A DNA stretch of 32,849 nt from an uncultured Verrucomicrobiota bacterium (GCA_903842505.1 CAIMMI010000012.1:1-32849), one strand, 5' to 3'. Shown: positions 15,993 through 24,290, counted from the first letter of the stretch. Notes: a model not told the origin generated them from the letters alone. A program made the numbers and translations.

Positions 15993-16379
15993 ATGCACGA
16001 TCCGATTTCAGATCTACTTACCCGCATCCGGAACGCGGGAATGGCCAGGCACGCCAAGGTTACCATCCCGCACTCCAAACTGAAGGAGTCGGTGGCCGCT
16101 ATCCTCAAGCAGGAAGGTTACGTGGCGGATGTGACTGTGGAGGGAGCAACCATCAAGTCCATCATTGTCTCGCTGAAGTATGACCAGAAGAGGCCGGTAA
16201 TTGTCGGCCTGCGTCAGATCAGCACTCCGGGTCTCCGCCGCTACGTCCGTAGCACCGAGATACCCCGTGTGCTTGGCGGAATGGGAGTTGCCGTCGTATC
16301 GACCTCCCGAGGCGTCATGTCCGGCCAGGATGCCAAGAAGCAAAATCTGGGCGGCGAACTCGTTTGTTACGTTTGGTAA
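15993..16379 (+). CDS. rpsH: 30S ribosomal protein S8
   Basis: The 128-residue protein starts with the family phrase DPISDLLTRIRNA. It carries PHSKLKESVAAILKQEGYV, then STPGLRRYVRSTEIPRVLGG, and ends with the GVMSGQDAKKQNLGGELVCYVW region (STSRGVMS is the rRNA-binding loop). S8 is a primary 16S rRNA binder and represses the spc operon in E. coli; whether that holds here is unknown. AAGGA precedes the ATG. Confidence 0.97.
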   Translation: MHDPISDLLTRIRNAGMARHAKVTIPHSKLKESVAAILKQEGYVADVTVEGATIKSIIVSLKYDQKRPVIVGLRQISTPGLRRYVRSTEIPRVLGGMGVAVVSTSRGVMSGQDAKKQNLGGELVCYVW

Positions 16380-16388
16380 GGAGTACCT

Positions 16389-16925
16389 ATGTCAAGAATC
16401 GGAAAACAACCCGTTGAGGTGCCTGCCAAGGTTAAGGTTTCCATCAACGGAAACGTGATCTCTGCAGAGGGACCGAAGGGCAAATTGGATCTGAATCTTC
16501 CCCGGTTCACGGCCGCGAAGGTCGAGGGAACCAAGGTGTTGTTGACCCGGGCTTCTGAATCTGCTGAAGCCAGGGCGATGCACGGTCTGGCACGAGCCTT
16601 GGTCAACAACATGGTTCGTGGCGTGAGCGACGGCTTTCAAAAGAAGCTTGAGATTCAGGGTGTCGGCTTCAAGGCCGCGGTCCAGGGCAACATTGTCAAT
16701 ATGTCGCTTGGGTTCAGTCATCCGATTCTTTACCCGATCCCTGCTGGAATTAAGGTGGTGGTCGAAGAGAACACCAAGATCAGCATCGATGGCGCCAGCA
16801 AGGAAACCGTGGGACGCGTCGCTGCCGAACTTCGGAGTTACTACCCCCCTGAACCTTACAAGGGTAAGGGTGTTCGTTACGCTGGGGAGCATGTCGTCCG
16901 CAAGGAAGGCAAGACCGTTCAGTAA
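16389..16925 (+). CDS. rplF: 50S ribosomal protein L6
   Basis: The 178-residue protein is typical in length. It starts [20 protein letters not shown], has [19 protein letters not shown] in the middle and ends with the conserved [22 protein letters not shown]6 lies near the GTPase-associated centre. A clear AAGGAG sits about 6 bp before the ATG. Confidence 0.97.
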   Translation: MSRIGKQPVEVPAKVKVSINGNVISAEGPKGKLDLNLPRFTAAKVEGTKVLLTRASESAEARAMHGLARALVNNMVRGVSDGFQKKLEIQGVGFKAAVQGNIVNMSLGFSHPILYPIPAGIKVVVEENTKISIDGASKETVGRVAAELRSYYPPEPYKGKGVRYAGEHVVRKEGKTVQ

Positions 16926-16954
16926 ACCCTTCAAAGTCTAGCTTTCGCTGCAAC

Positions 16955-17317
16955 ATGAGACCCGAGAAAAAAATCATCCTGGCCCAAAAGCGCCGTTGGC
17001 GCGTTCGCCAGAAGCTGTCCGGCACGGCCCTAAGGCCCCGCATGGCTGTGAAGTTCACCGGAGCGCATATTTACGTTCAGTTCATTGACGATGGCGCAGG
17101 GCTGACAATCGCATCCGTTGGCACTCGTGACAAAGTTGCTCCCAAGGAGGTTCGGGGTGCAAACGTTGCGAATGCCACTCTGACCGGCAAACGGGCTGCG
17201 GAGGCTGCAAAGGCAAAGGGTATCGAAGCTGTGGTTTTTGATCGGGGAGCTGCCCGGTACCATGGCAAAGTGAAGGCGCTGGCGGATGCTGCGCGCGAAG
17301 CTGGTCTCAAATTCTGA
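16955..17317 (+). CDS. rplR: 50S ribosomal protein L18
   Basis: The 120-residue protein shows [19 protein letters not shown], and later [20 protein letters not shown] and [17 protein letters not shown], all standard L18. It binds 5S rRNA together with L5. A 29-bp gap without a Shine-Dalgarno sequence separates it from rplF. Confidence 0.97.
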   Translation: MRPEKKIILAQKRRWRVRQKLSGTALRPRMAVKFTGAHIYVQFIDDGAGLTIASVGTRDKVAPKEVRGANVANATLTGKRAAEAAKAKGIEAVVFDRGAARYHGKVKALADAAREAGLKF

Positions 17318-17331
17318 TCTGGAGGTTTATC

Positions 17332-17994
17332 GTGGCTGACGAAATCGAGAATAAGAACGCTGGAGCTCCTGCCGCACCTGTGGCGGCCCCTGTAGCTTCT
17401 GCCCCTGCTTCCTCTCCGTACCAAGGTGGTGCGTCGTATGGTGGCGGACGATTCGAGCGCGGCGACCGGCCTCGGAGGCGTCGCGGGCCTGATGGCGATG
17501 GTGATTCCAAGCGGGACGATTTGGCTGAAAAGGTGATTTTCATCAACCGCTCCGCCAAGGTAGTCAAGGGCGGCCGTCGATTCAGCTTCAGCGCTCTTGT
17601 AGTTGCGGGTGATCGACACGGCCGCGTGGGATTGGGACTTGGGAAGGGAACTGAAGTTTCTGACGCCATTCGCAAGGGCGGCGACAATGCTAAGACCGGG
17701 CTTCGTCCTGTCAGCCTTGTCGGAAACACGATCCCTCACGAGGTTTACGCAGCTTTCGGTGGGGCCAAGGTCCTTTTGAGGCCGGCCTCGCCGGGTACCG
17801 GGTTGATTTGCGGCAAGACCGTCCGTGCGGTGGTCGAGTCTGTTGGAATCCGTGATATCCTGTCCAAGTCGCTGGGTTCCAAGAATGCGGCCAATGTGGC
17901 GAAGGCTACTTTGAAGGCACTTCAGCAATTGCGCACGCGCGAGACTATTTTGCGCAGTCGTGGCTTGGAGCAACGCGTCAAGAAAACCATCTGA
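17332..17994 (+). CDS. rpsE: 30S ribosomal protein S5 with N-terminal extension
   Basis: The 220-residue protein is about 50 residues longer than the usual ~165. Homology starts near residue 62 ([20 protein letters not shown]). [21 protein letters not shown] and [21 protein letters not shown] follow. Residues 1-61 are Ala/Pro-rich, then Gly-rich, then a basic RPRRRRG cluster. The start is GTG at 17332 with GGAGG upstream, so the extension is probably translated. S5 takes part in decoding fidelity at the mRNA entry channel. rpmD (L30), often next after rpsE, is absent: rplO follows after 5 bp. Confidence 0.95.
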   Translation: MADEIENKNAGAPAAPVAAPVASAPASSPYQGGASYGGGRFERGDRPRRRRGPDGDGDSKRDDLAEKVIFINRSAKVVKGGRRFSFSALVVAGDRHGRVGLGLGKGTEVSDAIRKGGDNAKTGLRPVSLVGNTIPHEVYAAFGGAKVLLRPASPGTGLICGKTVRAVVESVGIRDILSKSLGSKNAANVAKATLKALQQLRTRETILRSRGLEQRVKKTI

Positions 17995-17999
17995 TTTAT

Positions 18000-18446
18000 A
18001 TGCGACTTCACGATCTCAAACCTCGGCCTGGCGCCAAACACCGTCGTAAGCGGTTGGGTGCAGGCGAGTCCAGCGGCCATGGTAAGACATCCGGGCGCGG
18101 AGGTAAGGGCCAGAGCGCCCGCTCCGGCAGTTCGATCCGGATTGGTTTCGAAGGTGGTCAGATGCCGTTGATTCGCCGCATTCCAAAGCGGGGTTTCAAC
18201 AATAAGGCTTTCGGTACGACCTATCTTCCCGTCAATCTGACGAGCCTCAATTTGTTTGAGGAAGGCGCCGTTGTGGATGCCGCCGCACTGAAAGCGGCTG
18301 GGATTGCCAAGGGCACAAGCGATGGCGTCAAGATTCTTGGTACGGGTGAGTTGACCAAGAAGCTCACGGTTCGGGCGTCTGCCTTCAGTGCTGCGGCCAA
18401 GGCTGCGATCGAGAAGCTGGGCGGCACCGCAGAAGTAGTCAGCTAA
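18000..18446 (+). CDS. rplO: 50S ribosomal protein L15
   Basis: The 148-residue protein has the L15 hallmark N-terminus: LHDLKPRPGAKHRRKRLG, then GESSGHGKTSGRGGKGQ and GGQMPLIRRIPKRGF. A globular C-terminal domain ends AAKAAIEKLGGTAEVV. L15 is a late-assembly 50S protein. It starts 5 bp after rpsE and has no Shine-Dalgarno sequence. Confidence 0.97.
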   Translation: MRLHDLKPRPGAKHRRKRLGAGESSGHGKTSGRGGKGQSARSGSSIRIGFEGGQMPLIRRIPKRGFNNKAFGTTYLPVNLTSLNLFEEGAVVDAAALKAAGIAKGTSDGVKILGTGELTKKLTVRASAFSAAAKAAIEKLGGTAEVVS

Positions 18447-18460
18447 AATCCTGGATTCCC

Positions 18461-19834
18461 ATGCTGGGTCAGATCTTCCAAACATTTGCCAACTGCTTCC
18501 GGATCCCGGAGCTGAGGTCGCGCTTGGTGTTCACCGGGCTCGTTCTCTTGGTGGCGCGCTTGGTTGCGCTGACCCCTATTCCAGGTCTGGACGGCCGTGC
18601 GCTGAACGACCACTTCGAGAAAACCTCGGGTCAGGGTGGTGTAGTCAGTTTCTACTCTCTTTTCACCGGAGGGGCCTTGGAGAAATGCTCCGTAGGTTCG
18701 TTGGGAATCATGCCGTACATTTCGGCAACGATTATCATTCAGCTGTTGTCGGCTGTTCTTCCGGGATTGGCGAAACTCGCCAGGGAAGAGGGCGGGAGGG
18801 CCAAAATCATAGCGTACGGGCGATACCTTACCGTGCTCCTTTGTCTTGGTCAGGGCTTGGTCATGGCCATCGGATGGGAAAACGCGAAAGAAGCGTTCAA
18901 CTACGATGGCGGGAGGGTGGTTCTTATCGATAACCGTTGGGTCTACCTTTTCCAGACGGTTACCATCCTCACTGCGGGCACGTTGATGTTGATGTGGTTG
19001 GGCGAGCAGATTTCGGAAAGGGGGATTGGGAATGGGGTTTCGTTGTTGATCACGATTGGGATCCTGGCCCGGTTGCCTTTGGCGATGACTTCGCTTTGGA
19101 CCGGTTTCTTTCCGCCCGAGGGAATTGAGGCGAGGTTCCGTTGGCCGCATGCGATCCTGCTTCTCGCATTGCTGGCGATCGTGATTACTGGAGTGATTTT
19201 GGTGACCCAAGGTCAGCGTAAGATTCCGGTGCAGTACGCCCAGAGAGCGGTGGGTCGGAAAGTGTTTGCCGGTAGCACGTCTTATATGCCCTTGCGGGTG
19301 AACTATGCCGGTGTGATGCCAGTGATCTTTGCGCAGGCGATCCTGATGTTCCCTGGGTTGCTTTTTGATAAACTCGGTGCCTCGGCCAACTTGCCGTTTT
19401 TCAGTGAGCTCGGGCGGTTGATGCGGCCGGACACGATCTTCTATCTCGTTGCCGAGTCTCTGATGATCATTTTCTTCAGCTACTTCTGGGTGGCTACCCA
19501 GTTTAACGAGCTACAGATCGCCGACGACCTGAAGAAGCACGGTGGATATATCCCCGGAGTTCGGCCTGGTGTTGCAACCAGCGACTTCCTGCACCGTTCC
19601 ATGTCTCGGTTGACTTTGGCTGGGGCAGTTTTCCTCGCGATCCTGGCAGCCATTCCGACGTTGATGAACTTCACCATGAAGATCGACTTCAATGTCGCCA
19701 CGTTTTTTGGAGGAACCTCTTTGTTGATCACTGTGGGTGTCTTGTTGGATACGATGAGGCAGATGGAGAGCCACCTCTTGCTCCGGCAGTATGATGGGTT
19801 CTTGAAGAAGGGACGCGTCAAGGGCCGGTCCTGA
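18461..19834 (+). CDS. secY: Protein translocase subunit SecY
   Basis: The 457-residue protein has the ten-helix SecY plan. Family phrases include RLVALTPIPGLDG in the first segment, LGIMPYISATIIIQLL, then LARLPLAMTSLW, GQRKIPVQYAQRAVG and ADDLKKHGGYIPGVRPG. It ends with LLRQYDGFLKKGRVKG. SecY is the central pore through which unfolded proteins cross or enter the inner membrane. The ATG at 18461 lies 14 bp after rplO, with no Shine-Dalgarno sequence. An 81-bp gap with a hairpin separates it from map, and adk, often found here, is absent. Confidence 0.97.
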   Translation: MLGQIFQTFANCFRIPELRSRLVFTGLVLLVARLVALTPIPGLDGRALNDHFEKTSGQGGVVSFYSLFTGGALEKCSVGSLGIMPYISATIIIQLLSAVLPGLAKLAREEGGRAKIIAYGRYLTVLLCLGQGLVMAIGWENAKEAFNYDGGRVVLIDNRWVYLFQTVTILTAGTLMLMWLGEQISERGIGNGVSLLITIGILARLPLAMTSLWTGFFPPEGIEARFRWPHAILLLALLAIVITGVILVTQGQRKIPVQYAQRAVGRKVFAGSTSYMPLRVNYAGVMPVIFAQAILMFPGLLFDKLGASANLPFFSELGRLMRPDTIFYLVAESLMIIFFSYFWVATQFNELQIADDLKKHGGYIPGVRPGVATSDFLHRSMSRLTLAGAVFLAILAAIPTLMNFTMKIDFNVATFFGGTSLLITVGVLLDTMRQMESHLLLRQYDGFLKKGRVKGRS

Positions 19835-19871
19835 GTCAGGATTTGTCACTTAGTTCTTTGTAATGCAATCC

Positions 19872-19905
19872 CGGGGAGCTGTCGCCTGTTGATGGGACAG
19901 CCCCG
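19872..19905 (+). promoter_or_regulatory. Hairpin in the secY-map gap
   Basis: CGGGG (19872-19876) and CTGTC (19879-19883), separated by an AG bulge, pair with GACAG (19896-19900) and CCCCG (19901-19905) across a 12-base loop. The stem ends 10 bp before the map ATG. No T-tract follows (AAAATAG instead), so it may modulate map translation or act as a processing site rather than end transcription. Confidence 0.4.
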
Positions 19906-19915
19906 AAAATAGCCG

Positions 19916-20686
19916 ATGGCCAAGCCTGTTCCAAAAACCGCAGCGGAGATCGATTCAATGCGGTTGGCGGGTAGGATGGCGATGCGGGTGTTGCGTCGGG
20001 CCGCGGGTGCGGTCGGACCGGGAATAACCACTGGAGAGTTGGACCAGTTGATCGGGCGATGGATTGCGGAGGAGGGCGGAACCAGTGCCTTTTTGGGCTA
20101 TCGAGGTTTCCCTGCTAATGCGTGCATCTCGGTCAACGAGGAGGTCATTCACGGGATCGGTGGAGTCCGGAGGCTTCAGTTTGGTGATCTAGTCAAACTA
20201 GACATCGGAGTGAGGGCTCGGGGTTTCGTTGGTGACGTGGCGATGACCGTGGCCTGCGGCGGATGCAGTCCGATAGCCCAGAAGCTCCTGGACGTAACAA
20301 TTCAGGGGTTGCGGGAGGGAATCGGGCAGGTCCGCGGTGGTTCAACCACGGTTGACGTAGGAAGGGCCGTTCAACGCGTCGTTGAGGCCGCCGGATTCGG
20401 TGTCGTGCGTGAATTTTGTGGGCATGGGGTGGGCAGGAATGTCCATGAAGAGCCGCAGGTTCCGAACTACGTCGACCTGCGGAACTCGGTGAGGCTCAGG
20501 CCCGGAGTGACGATTGCAATCGAGCCCATGGTGACGGTGGGTTCTCCTTCCGTAAAAATCTTGGATGACGGATGGACGGTGGTTACGCATGATAGGCAGC
20601 TCTCCGCTCACTTTGAGCACACAGTGCTCGTGACGGAGGGTGGGGCAGAGATTTTGACAGATGATGGAATGCCTCCTCTGTATTGA
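19916..20686 (+). CDS. map: Methionine aminopeptidase, type I
   Basis: The 256-residue enzyme removes the initiator Met from new proteins. The five metal ligands are visible: D96 and D107 (KLDIGVRARGFVGDVAMT), H170 (GHGVGRNVHEEPQV), E203 (AIEPMV) and E234 (HFEHTVLVTE). The substrate-pocket histidine H79 lies in VIHGIGG. Length matches the type Ia form without an N-terminal zinc finger. The ATG at 19916 has no Shine-Dalgarno sequence and follows a hairpin. Its place between secY and the alpha-operon genes is common in bacteria; infA, often next, is not here. Confidence 0.96.
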   Translation: MAKPVPKTAAEIDSMRLAGRMAMRVLRRAAGAVGPGITTGELDQLIGRWIAEEGGTSAFLGYRGFPANACISVNEEVIHGIGGVRRLQFGDLVKLDIGVRARGFVGDVAMTVACGGCSPIAQKLLDVTIQGLREGIGQVRGGSTTVDVGRAVQRVVEAAGFGVVREFCGHGVGRNVHEEPQVPNYVDLRNSVRLRPGVTIAIEPMVTVGSPSVKILDDGWTVVTHDRQLSAHFEHTVLVTEGGAEILTDDGMPPLY

Positions 20687-20714
20687 GAGAGGTCGGAACG
20701 GAGACTTTTAGAAG

Positions 20715-20828
20715 ATGAAAGTTCGAGCGTCGGTAAAGAAGCTTTGCGAAAACTGCAAAGTGGTGCGGCGGAAGGGTGTGATCCGTGTGATCTGCTCCAA
20801 TGCTCGGCACAAACAGCGTCAGGGCTGA
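20715..20828 (+). CDS. rpmJ: 50S ribosomal protein L36
   Basis: A 37-codon gene reads [20 protein letters not shown], then [16 protein letters not shown]. It has the complete zinc ribbon of the C+ form: C11, C14, C27 and H32. L36 is a small late-assembly protein of the 50S subunit. It lies 28 bp after map and 15 bp before rpsM, with AGAAG directly before the ATG as a weak ribosome-binding site. Confidence 0.97.
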   Translation: MKVRASVKKLCENCKVVRRKGVIRVICSNARHKQRQG

Positions 20829-20843
20829 AATCAAGGAACTGCC

Positions 20844-21239
20844 ATGCCACGTATTCTGGGTGTAGATATTCCGGGTGATAAGCGCGTCGATATTGCGCTG
20901 CGTTACGTCTACGGACTGGGTCCGGTCAATTCGCGCGACATTCTGGCTCGGGCGAACATCGATCCTGCTCTGAGGGCGAAGAATTTGTCCGAGGCGCAGC
21001 TGTCGCAGATCGTGAATGCGATCCAGGAGGGCAAGTATGTCATCGAGGGCGATCTGCGCCGCGAGATTGGCATGAACCTGAAGCGTCTGCAGGCGATCAA
21101 GTCTTACCGCGGTGTGCGTCATCTCAAGGGCCTTCCGGTCCGTGGGCAACGCACTCAGACCAACGCACGGACCCGCAAGGGACCGCGTCGTACGGTCGGC
21201 GTTCAGCGTAATCCGAACGCCAAGGCCGGAACCCACTAA
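20844..21239 (+). CDS. rpsM: 30S ribosomal protein S13
   Basis: The 131-residue protein starts PRILGVDIPGDKRVDIALRY. It contains IKSYRGVRHLKGLPVRGQRT and NARTRKGPRRTV, ending in a basic tail that reaches the P site. S13 bridges the 30S head to the 50S subunit. AAGGA lies about 7 bp before the ATG. Confidence 0.97.
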   Translation: MPRILGVDIPGDKRVDIALRYVYGLGPVNSRDILARANIDPALRAKNLSEAQLSQIVNAIQEGKYVIEGDLRREIGMNLKRLQAIKSYRGVRHLKGLPVRGQRTQTNARTRKGPRRTVGVQRNPNAKAGTH

Positions 21240-21257
21240 ACCACTTTCAAGGACGAT

Positions 21258-21869
21258 ATGGCTGACGAGACGAAGCCCAAAAAGGCTCCAGCGAAGAAGG
21301 AAGCTGCCGAAGGCGCAGCTGCAGCTGCCTCTCCGGCACCTGAAAAGCCCACAAAGGCGAAGAAGGCCCCTGAAGCTGCTGCCGGTGCGGCAGGAAACGT
21401 GGCGGCGGCTTCTGCTGCGGCCCCGGGCGCTCCGGCGCCGGCTGCGTCCGCGCCTACGGCTGCAGAGCTGTTGGGTGAGGACCCCAAGGCCCAGAAGATC
21501 ATCCGGGCCAAGGGTGCCAAGAACATCGCCAGCGGAGTGGCGAATATCCTCGCAACCTTCAACAACACCCAAGTCACGATTACGGACATGCAGGGCAACA
21601 GCCTTGGGTGGAGCACATCCGGGCGTGTTGGGTTCAAGGGTTCACGCAAGAGCACGGCCTTTGCGGCTCAGCAGGCGGCTCAGGACGCCGCGCGTCAGGC
21701 CATGGCACATGGCTTGCGCGAGGTTGAAGTTCGGGTGTGTGGGCCTGGTTCTGGCCGCGAGTCGGCGATTCGCGCGCTCCAGGCAATCGGTCTGGAGATC
21801 ACCGCAATTAAGGATTCTACACCGATTCCGCACAATGGTTGCCGGCCTCGGAAGAAGCGCCGCGTGTAG
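21258..21869 (+). CDS. rpsK: 30S ribosomal protein S11 with long N-terminal extension
   Basis: The 203-residue protein is about 75 residues longer than the usual ~129. The conserved S11 core begins around residue 78 and includes [37 protein letters not shown] and [20 protein letters not shown], ending [15 protein letters not shown]. Residues 1-75 are low-complexity Ala/Pro/Lys sequence starting [24 protein letters not shown] stands about 5 bp before this ATG, and no good start lies at the core boundary, so the extension is probably made. S11 lines the mRNA exit path on the 30S platform. Confidence 0.95.
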   Translation: MADETKPKKAPAKKEAAEGAAAAASPAPEKPTKAKKAPEAAAGAAGNVAAASAAAPGAPAPAASAPTAAELLGEDPKAQKIIRAKGAKNIASGVANILATFNNTQVTITDMQGNSLGWSTSGRVGFKGSRKSTAFAAQQAAQDAARQAMAHGLREVEVRVCGPGSGRESAIRALQAIGLEITAIKDSTPIPHNGCRPRKKRRV

Positions 21870-21890
21870 TCTCAACTTCGATATCATCAC

Positions 21891-22499
21891 ATGGCACGTT
21901 ATACTGGTCCCCGCGTTCGCATCAGCCGTCGGCTGGGCGTACCCATCTTCGGTTCCTCCAAGTACTTGGAGCGCCGGCCTTATCCTCCGGGCATGCATGG
22001 CCCGAAGTCTCGCCGCAAGAACAGCGACTATGCTGTCGGTCTTCTTGAGAAACAGAAGTTGCGTTTCTTCTATGGGCTTCAGGAGAAGCAGTTCCGGAAC
22101 GTCTACGAGCGCGCGTTGCGCATGCGTGGGGTTACGGGTGAGAAGATGCTCCAGATTCTTGAGACCCGGCTGGACAACGTGGTCTACCATTCTGGTTTCG
22201 GTTTGACCCGGCCTGGTGCCCGGCAGTTGGTTGGGCATGGGCACGTTCGGGTGAATGGTCGGAAGGTTGATGTCGCCTCGTTTGTCGTGAAGGTGGGCGA
22301 CGTGATCGAAATCAAGGATCACACCAAGAGCAAGTCGGCGGCTCGGAAGAGCCTTGAGGGATCCACAGCTCGTGTGGTTCCGGATTGGATTGCCGTCGAC
22401 CGCGAGAACTTGAAGGCGACCTTGTTGCGGATTCCGACTCGCGACGAGATCAATCCAATCGCCAATGAGCAGGCGGTTGTCGAGTTCTACTCCCGCTAA
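21891..22499 (+). CDS. rpsD: 30S ribosomal protein S4
   Basis: The 202-residue protein has the S4 plan. The N-terminal segment ARYTGPRVRISRRLGVPIFG is followed by YPPGMHGPKSRRKNSDYAVG. The S4 RNA-binding domain carries RLDNVVYHSGFGLTRPGARQ and GHVRVNGRKVDVASF. The protein ends AVVEFYSR. No zinc-binding Cys cluster is seen. S4 starts 30S assembly and represses the alpha operon in E. coli. No Shine-Dalgarno sequence precedes the ATG. Confidence 0.97.
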   Translation: MARYTGPRVRISRRLGVPIFGSSKYLERRPYPPGMHGPKSRRKNSDYAVGLLEKQKLRFFYGLQEKQFRNVYERALRMRGVTGEKMLQILETRLDNVVYHSGFGLTRPGARQLVGHGHVRVNGRKVDVASFVVKVGDVIEIKDHTKSKSAARKSLEGSTARVVPDWIAVDRENLKATLLRIPTRDEINPIANEQAVVEFYSR

Positions 22500-22509
22500 A
22501 CCTTAAACC

Positions 22510-22528
22510 TCCGGCGAGGTTCGCCGGA
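22510..22528 (+). promoter_or_regulatory. Hairpin in the rpsD-rpoA gap
   Basis: A perfect 7-bp stem, TCCGGCG (22510-22516) and CGCCGGA (22522-22528), closes on a 5-base loop. It begins 11 bp after the rpsD stop in a 103-bp gap, the longest inside the superoperon. Only AATGCAATTATAT follows, with no T-tract. It could attenuate or process the transcript and set the rpoA level apart from that of the ribosomal proteins. Confidence 0.45.
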
Positions 22529-22602
22529 AATGCAATTATATGGGGAATCGCCTGCCGCGGGTGGTGTGGCGACTCTCAGTTTGAAATTGCAGATTGTACA
22601 TT

Positions 22603-23616
22603 ATGCCTGTTCGTCTTGGTCGTTTTGAATTGCCTAAGCGTCTGGTCAAGGACGAGTCCTGTTCGACGGAAACGTACGCCCGTTTCGTGGCTGAGCCCTT
22701 CGAAACCGGTTACGGTCATACCGTTGGCAACTCGCTCCGGCGCGTTTTGCTGTCCTCGCTGGAGGGTGCCTCCATCACGTCGGTCAAGATCGATGGGGCG
22801 ATGCACGAGTTCACAGCGGTGGACGGTGTGGTTGAGGACGTCACCGATATCGTGCTGAACCTCAAGCGGGTGAAGTTCAAGGTTCACTCCCGTGAGACGC
22901 AGACCCTGTTGCTGTCCGTCAACAAGGAAGGTGCCGTGACCGCGGGAGACATCGAACTCAACCAGAATGTTGAGGTCGTGAATCCGGGGCAGCATATCTG
23001 CACCTTGGACCGCAAGAAGAAGTTGGAGATGGAGTTGGAGGTCAAGGTTGGCCGTGGTTTCTGTCCTGGCGACGAGAACAAGAAAGTGGATCAGGCGATC
23101 GGTGTGATTGCCATTGATTCGCTCTTCTCTCCTGTGGCGCGGGTTCGCTATTCCGTGGAAGCAGCCCGTGTCGGGCAGCGTACGGACTATGACAAGTTGA
23201 TCCTGGAGTTGTGGACCGACGGACGGCTTTCGCCGGACGATGCGTTGACGCAGGCTTCGGCGATCCTTCAGCATCATCTCGACGTGTTTGTCGGGTATGA
23301 CAAGAATGCGGTTGAGTTCGAGGAAGAGGCGAAGCCGCAGGACGACGAGAAGGCGAAGCTCAAGAAGTTGCTCAACATGTCGGTCAACGAGATTGAGCTG
23401 AGTGTTCGGGCTGCCAACTGCTTGAACAACGCCAATATCACCACGGTGGGACAGTTGGGCATGAAGACTGAGCAGGAGATGCTCAAGTACCGCAATTTCG
23501 GCAAGAAGTCGTTGAACGAGATCAAGGAGAAGCTGGCCACGCTCGGTTTGGCTCTGGGTATGACCTTTGAGCCTGGCCTCCTTGAACCGCAGCCCGAGCC
23601 GGCCAACAAGCTTTAA
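22603..23616 (+). CDS. rpoA: DNA-directed RNA polymerase alpha subunit
   Basis: The 337-residue protein has both alpha domains. The N-terminal dimerisation part carries EPFETGYGHTVGNSLRRVLL and later GVIAIDSLFSPVARVRYSVE. The acidic linker is EFEEEAKPQDDEKAK. The C-terminal domain carries LSVRAANCLNNANITTVGQL and YRNFGKKSLNEIKEKLATLG, which binds UP elements and activators. The ATG at 22603 was preferred over the TTG three codons earlier because family proteins start at this point. No Shine-Dalgarno sequence is present. rplQ follows after 12 bp. Confidence 0.97.
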   Translation: MPVRLGRFELPKRLVKDESCSTETYARFVAEPFETGYGHTVGNSLRRVLLSSLEGASITSVKIDGAMHEFTAVDGVVEDVTDIVLNLKRVKFKVHSRETQTLLLSVNKEGAVTAGDIELNQNVEVVNPGQHICTLDRKKKLEMELEVKVGRGFCPGDENKKVDQAIGVIAIDSLFSPVARVRYSVEAARVGQRTDYDKLILELWTDGRLSPDDALTQASAILQHHLDVFVGYDKNAVEFEEEAKPQDDEKAKLKKLLNMSVNEIELSVRAANCLNNANITTVGQLGMKTEQEMLKYRNFGKKSLNEIKEKLATLGLALGMTFEPGLLEPQPEPANKL

Positions 23617-23628
23617 TTCCCCAGTACC

Positions 23629-24117
23629 ATGCGACACCTGAAGCGCAACACGAAGTTCGGGCGGAACAGCGAGCACCGCAATGCGATGCTCACGAACCTG
23701 GCCTCGAACGTCATCAAACACCAACGCGTCACGACCACCATCACCAAGGCAAAGGTTGTACGCCAGGTGGTCGAGAAGCTGATTACTCTCGGCCGCCACG
23801 CCATTGGCGCGACCAAGGAGAAGAACGTTCACCTCCGTCGTCAGGCGGCCGCGAAGCTGCGTACGCAGCCCCGGTCCCTGTTCCGTGGTACGCCTACCCG
23901 CAAGGGCAAGGTGGCACGTGAAGAGTGGCGCGAGGAGAATGATCTCGTGCACATCCTTTTCGACAAGATCGCGCCGGTGTTCAAAGACCGTGCGGGTGGT
24001 TACACACGGATTGTGAAGCTTGGGCAGCGTCAGGGTGATGCGGCGCAACTCGCGATCATCGAGTTGGTCGAGTTTCCCCAGACGGGAGCAGCGGTTGCCG
24101 CTCCTGCGCAGTCCTGA
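23629..24117 (+). CDS. rplQ: 50S ribosomal protein L17
   Basis: The protein has 162 residues. The conserved ~120-residue core begins MRHLKRNTKFGRNSEHRNAM and contains TNLASNVIKHQRVTTTITKA and GGYTRIVKLGQRQGDAAQLA. The C-terminal ~20 residues (FPQTGAAVAAPAQS) are an Ala-rich tail, milder than those of S5 and S11. A central insert (GTPTRKGKVAREEWREENDL) is also present. L17 sits at the tunnel exit. This is the last gene of the superoperon, followed after 43 bp by a strong terminator. Confidence 0.96.
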   Translation: MRHLKRNTKFGRNSEHRNAMLTNLASNVIKHQRVTTTITKAKVVRQVVEKLITLGRHAIGATKEKNVHLRRQAAAKLRTQPRSLFRGTPTRKGKVAREEWREENDLVHILFDKIAPVFKDRAGGYTRIVKLGQRQGDAAQLAIIELVEFPQTGAAVAAPAQS

Positions 24118-24160
24118 TAGTCGCGCTGGGCTGCTGGAAGGCGGCTCTAGCTGTTAGAGG

Positions 24161-24194
24161 GAGCGGGTGGTCTTCGGACCCCCGCTCTTTTTTT
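24161..24194 (+). terminator. Rho-independent terminator of the ribosomal superoperon
   Basis: GAGCGGGTGGTC (24161-24172) pairs with GACCCCCGCTC (24177-24187), an 11-bp stem with one bulged T on a TTCG tetraloop. A run of seven T (24188-24194) follows immediately. This is a textbook intrinsic terminator on the + strand, 43 bp after rplQ. Confidence 0.92.
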
Positions 24195-24290
24195 GTTTGG
24201 GTTCAAAGGCCCCTTGCTTCGGGTCGCGGAAGCCTCACAACGTATTGCGCATAACATTTTCCCGTTCACCCGGTCCAAGCCCCATCTGCC

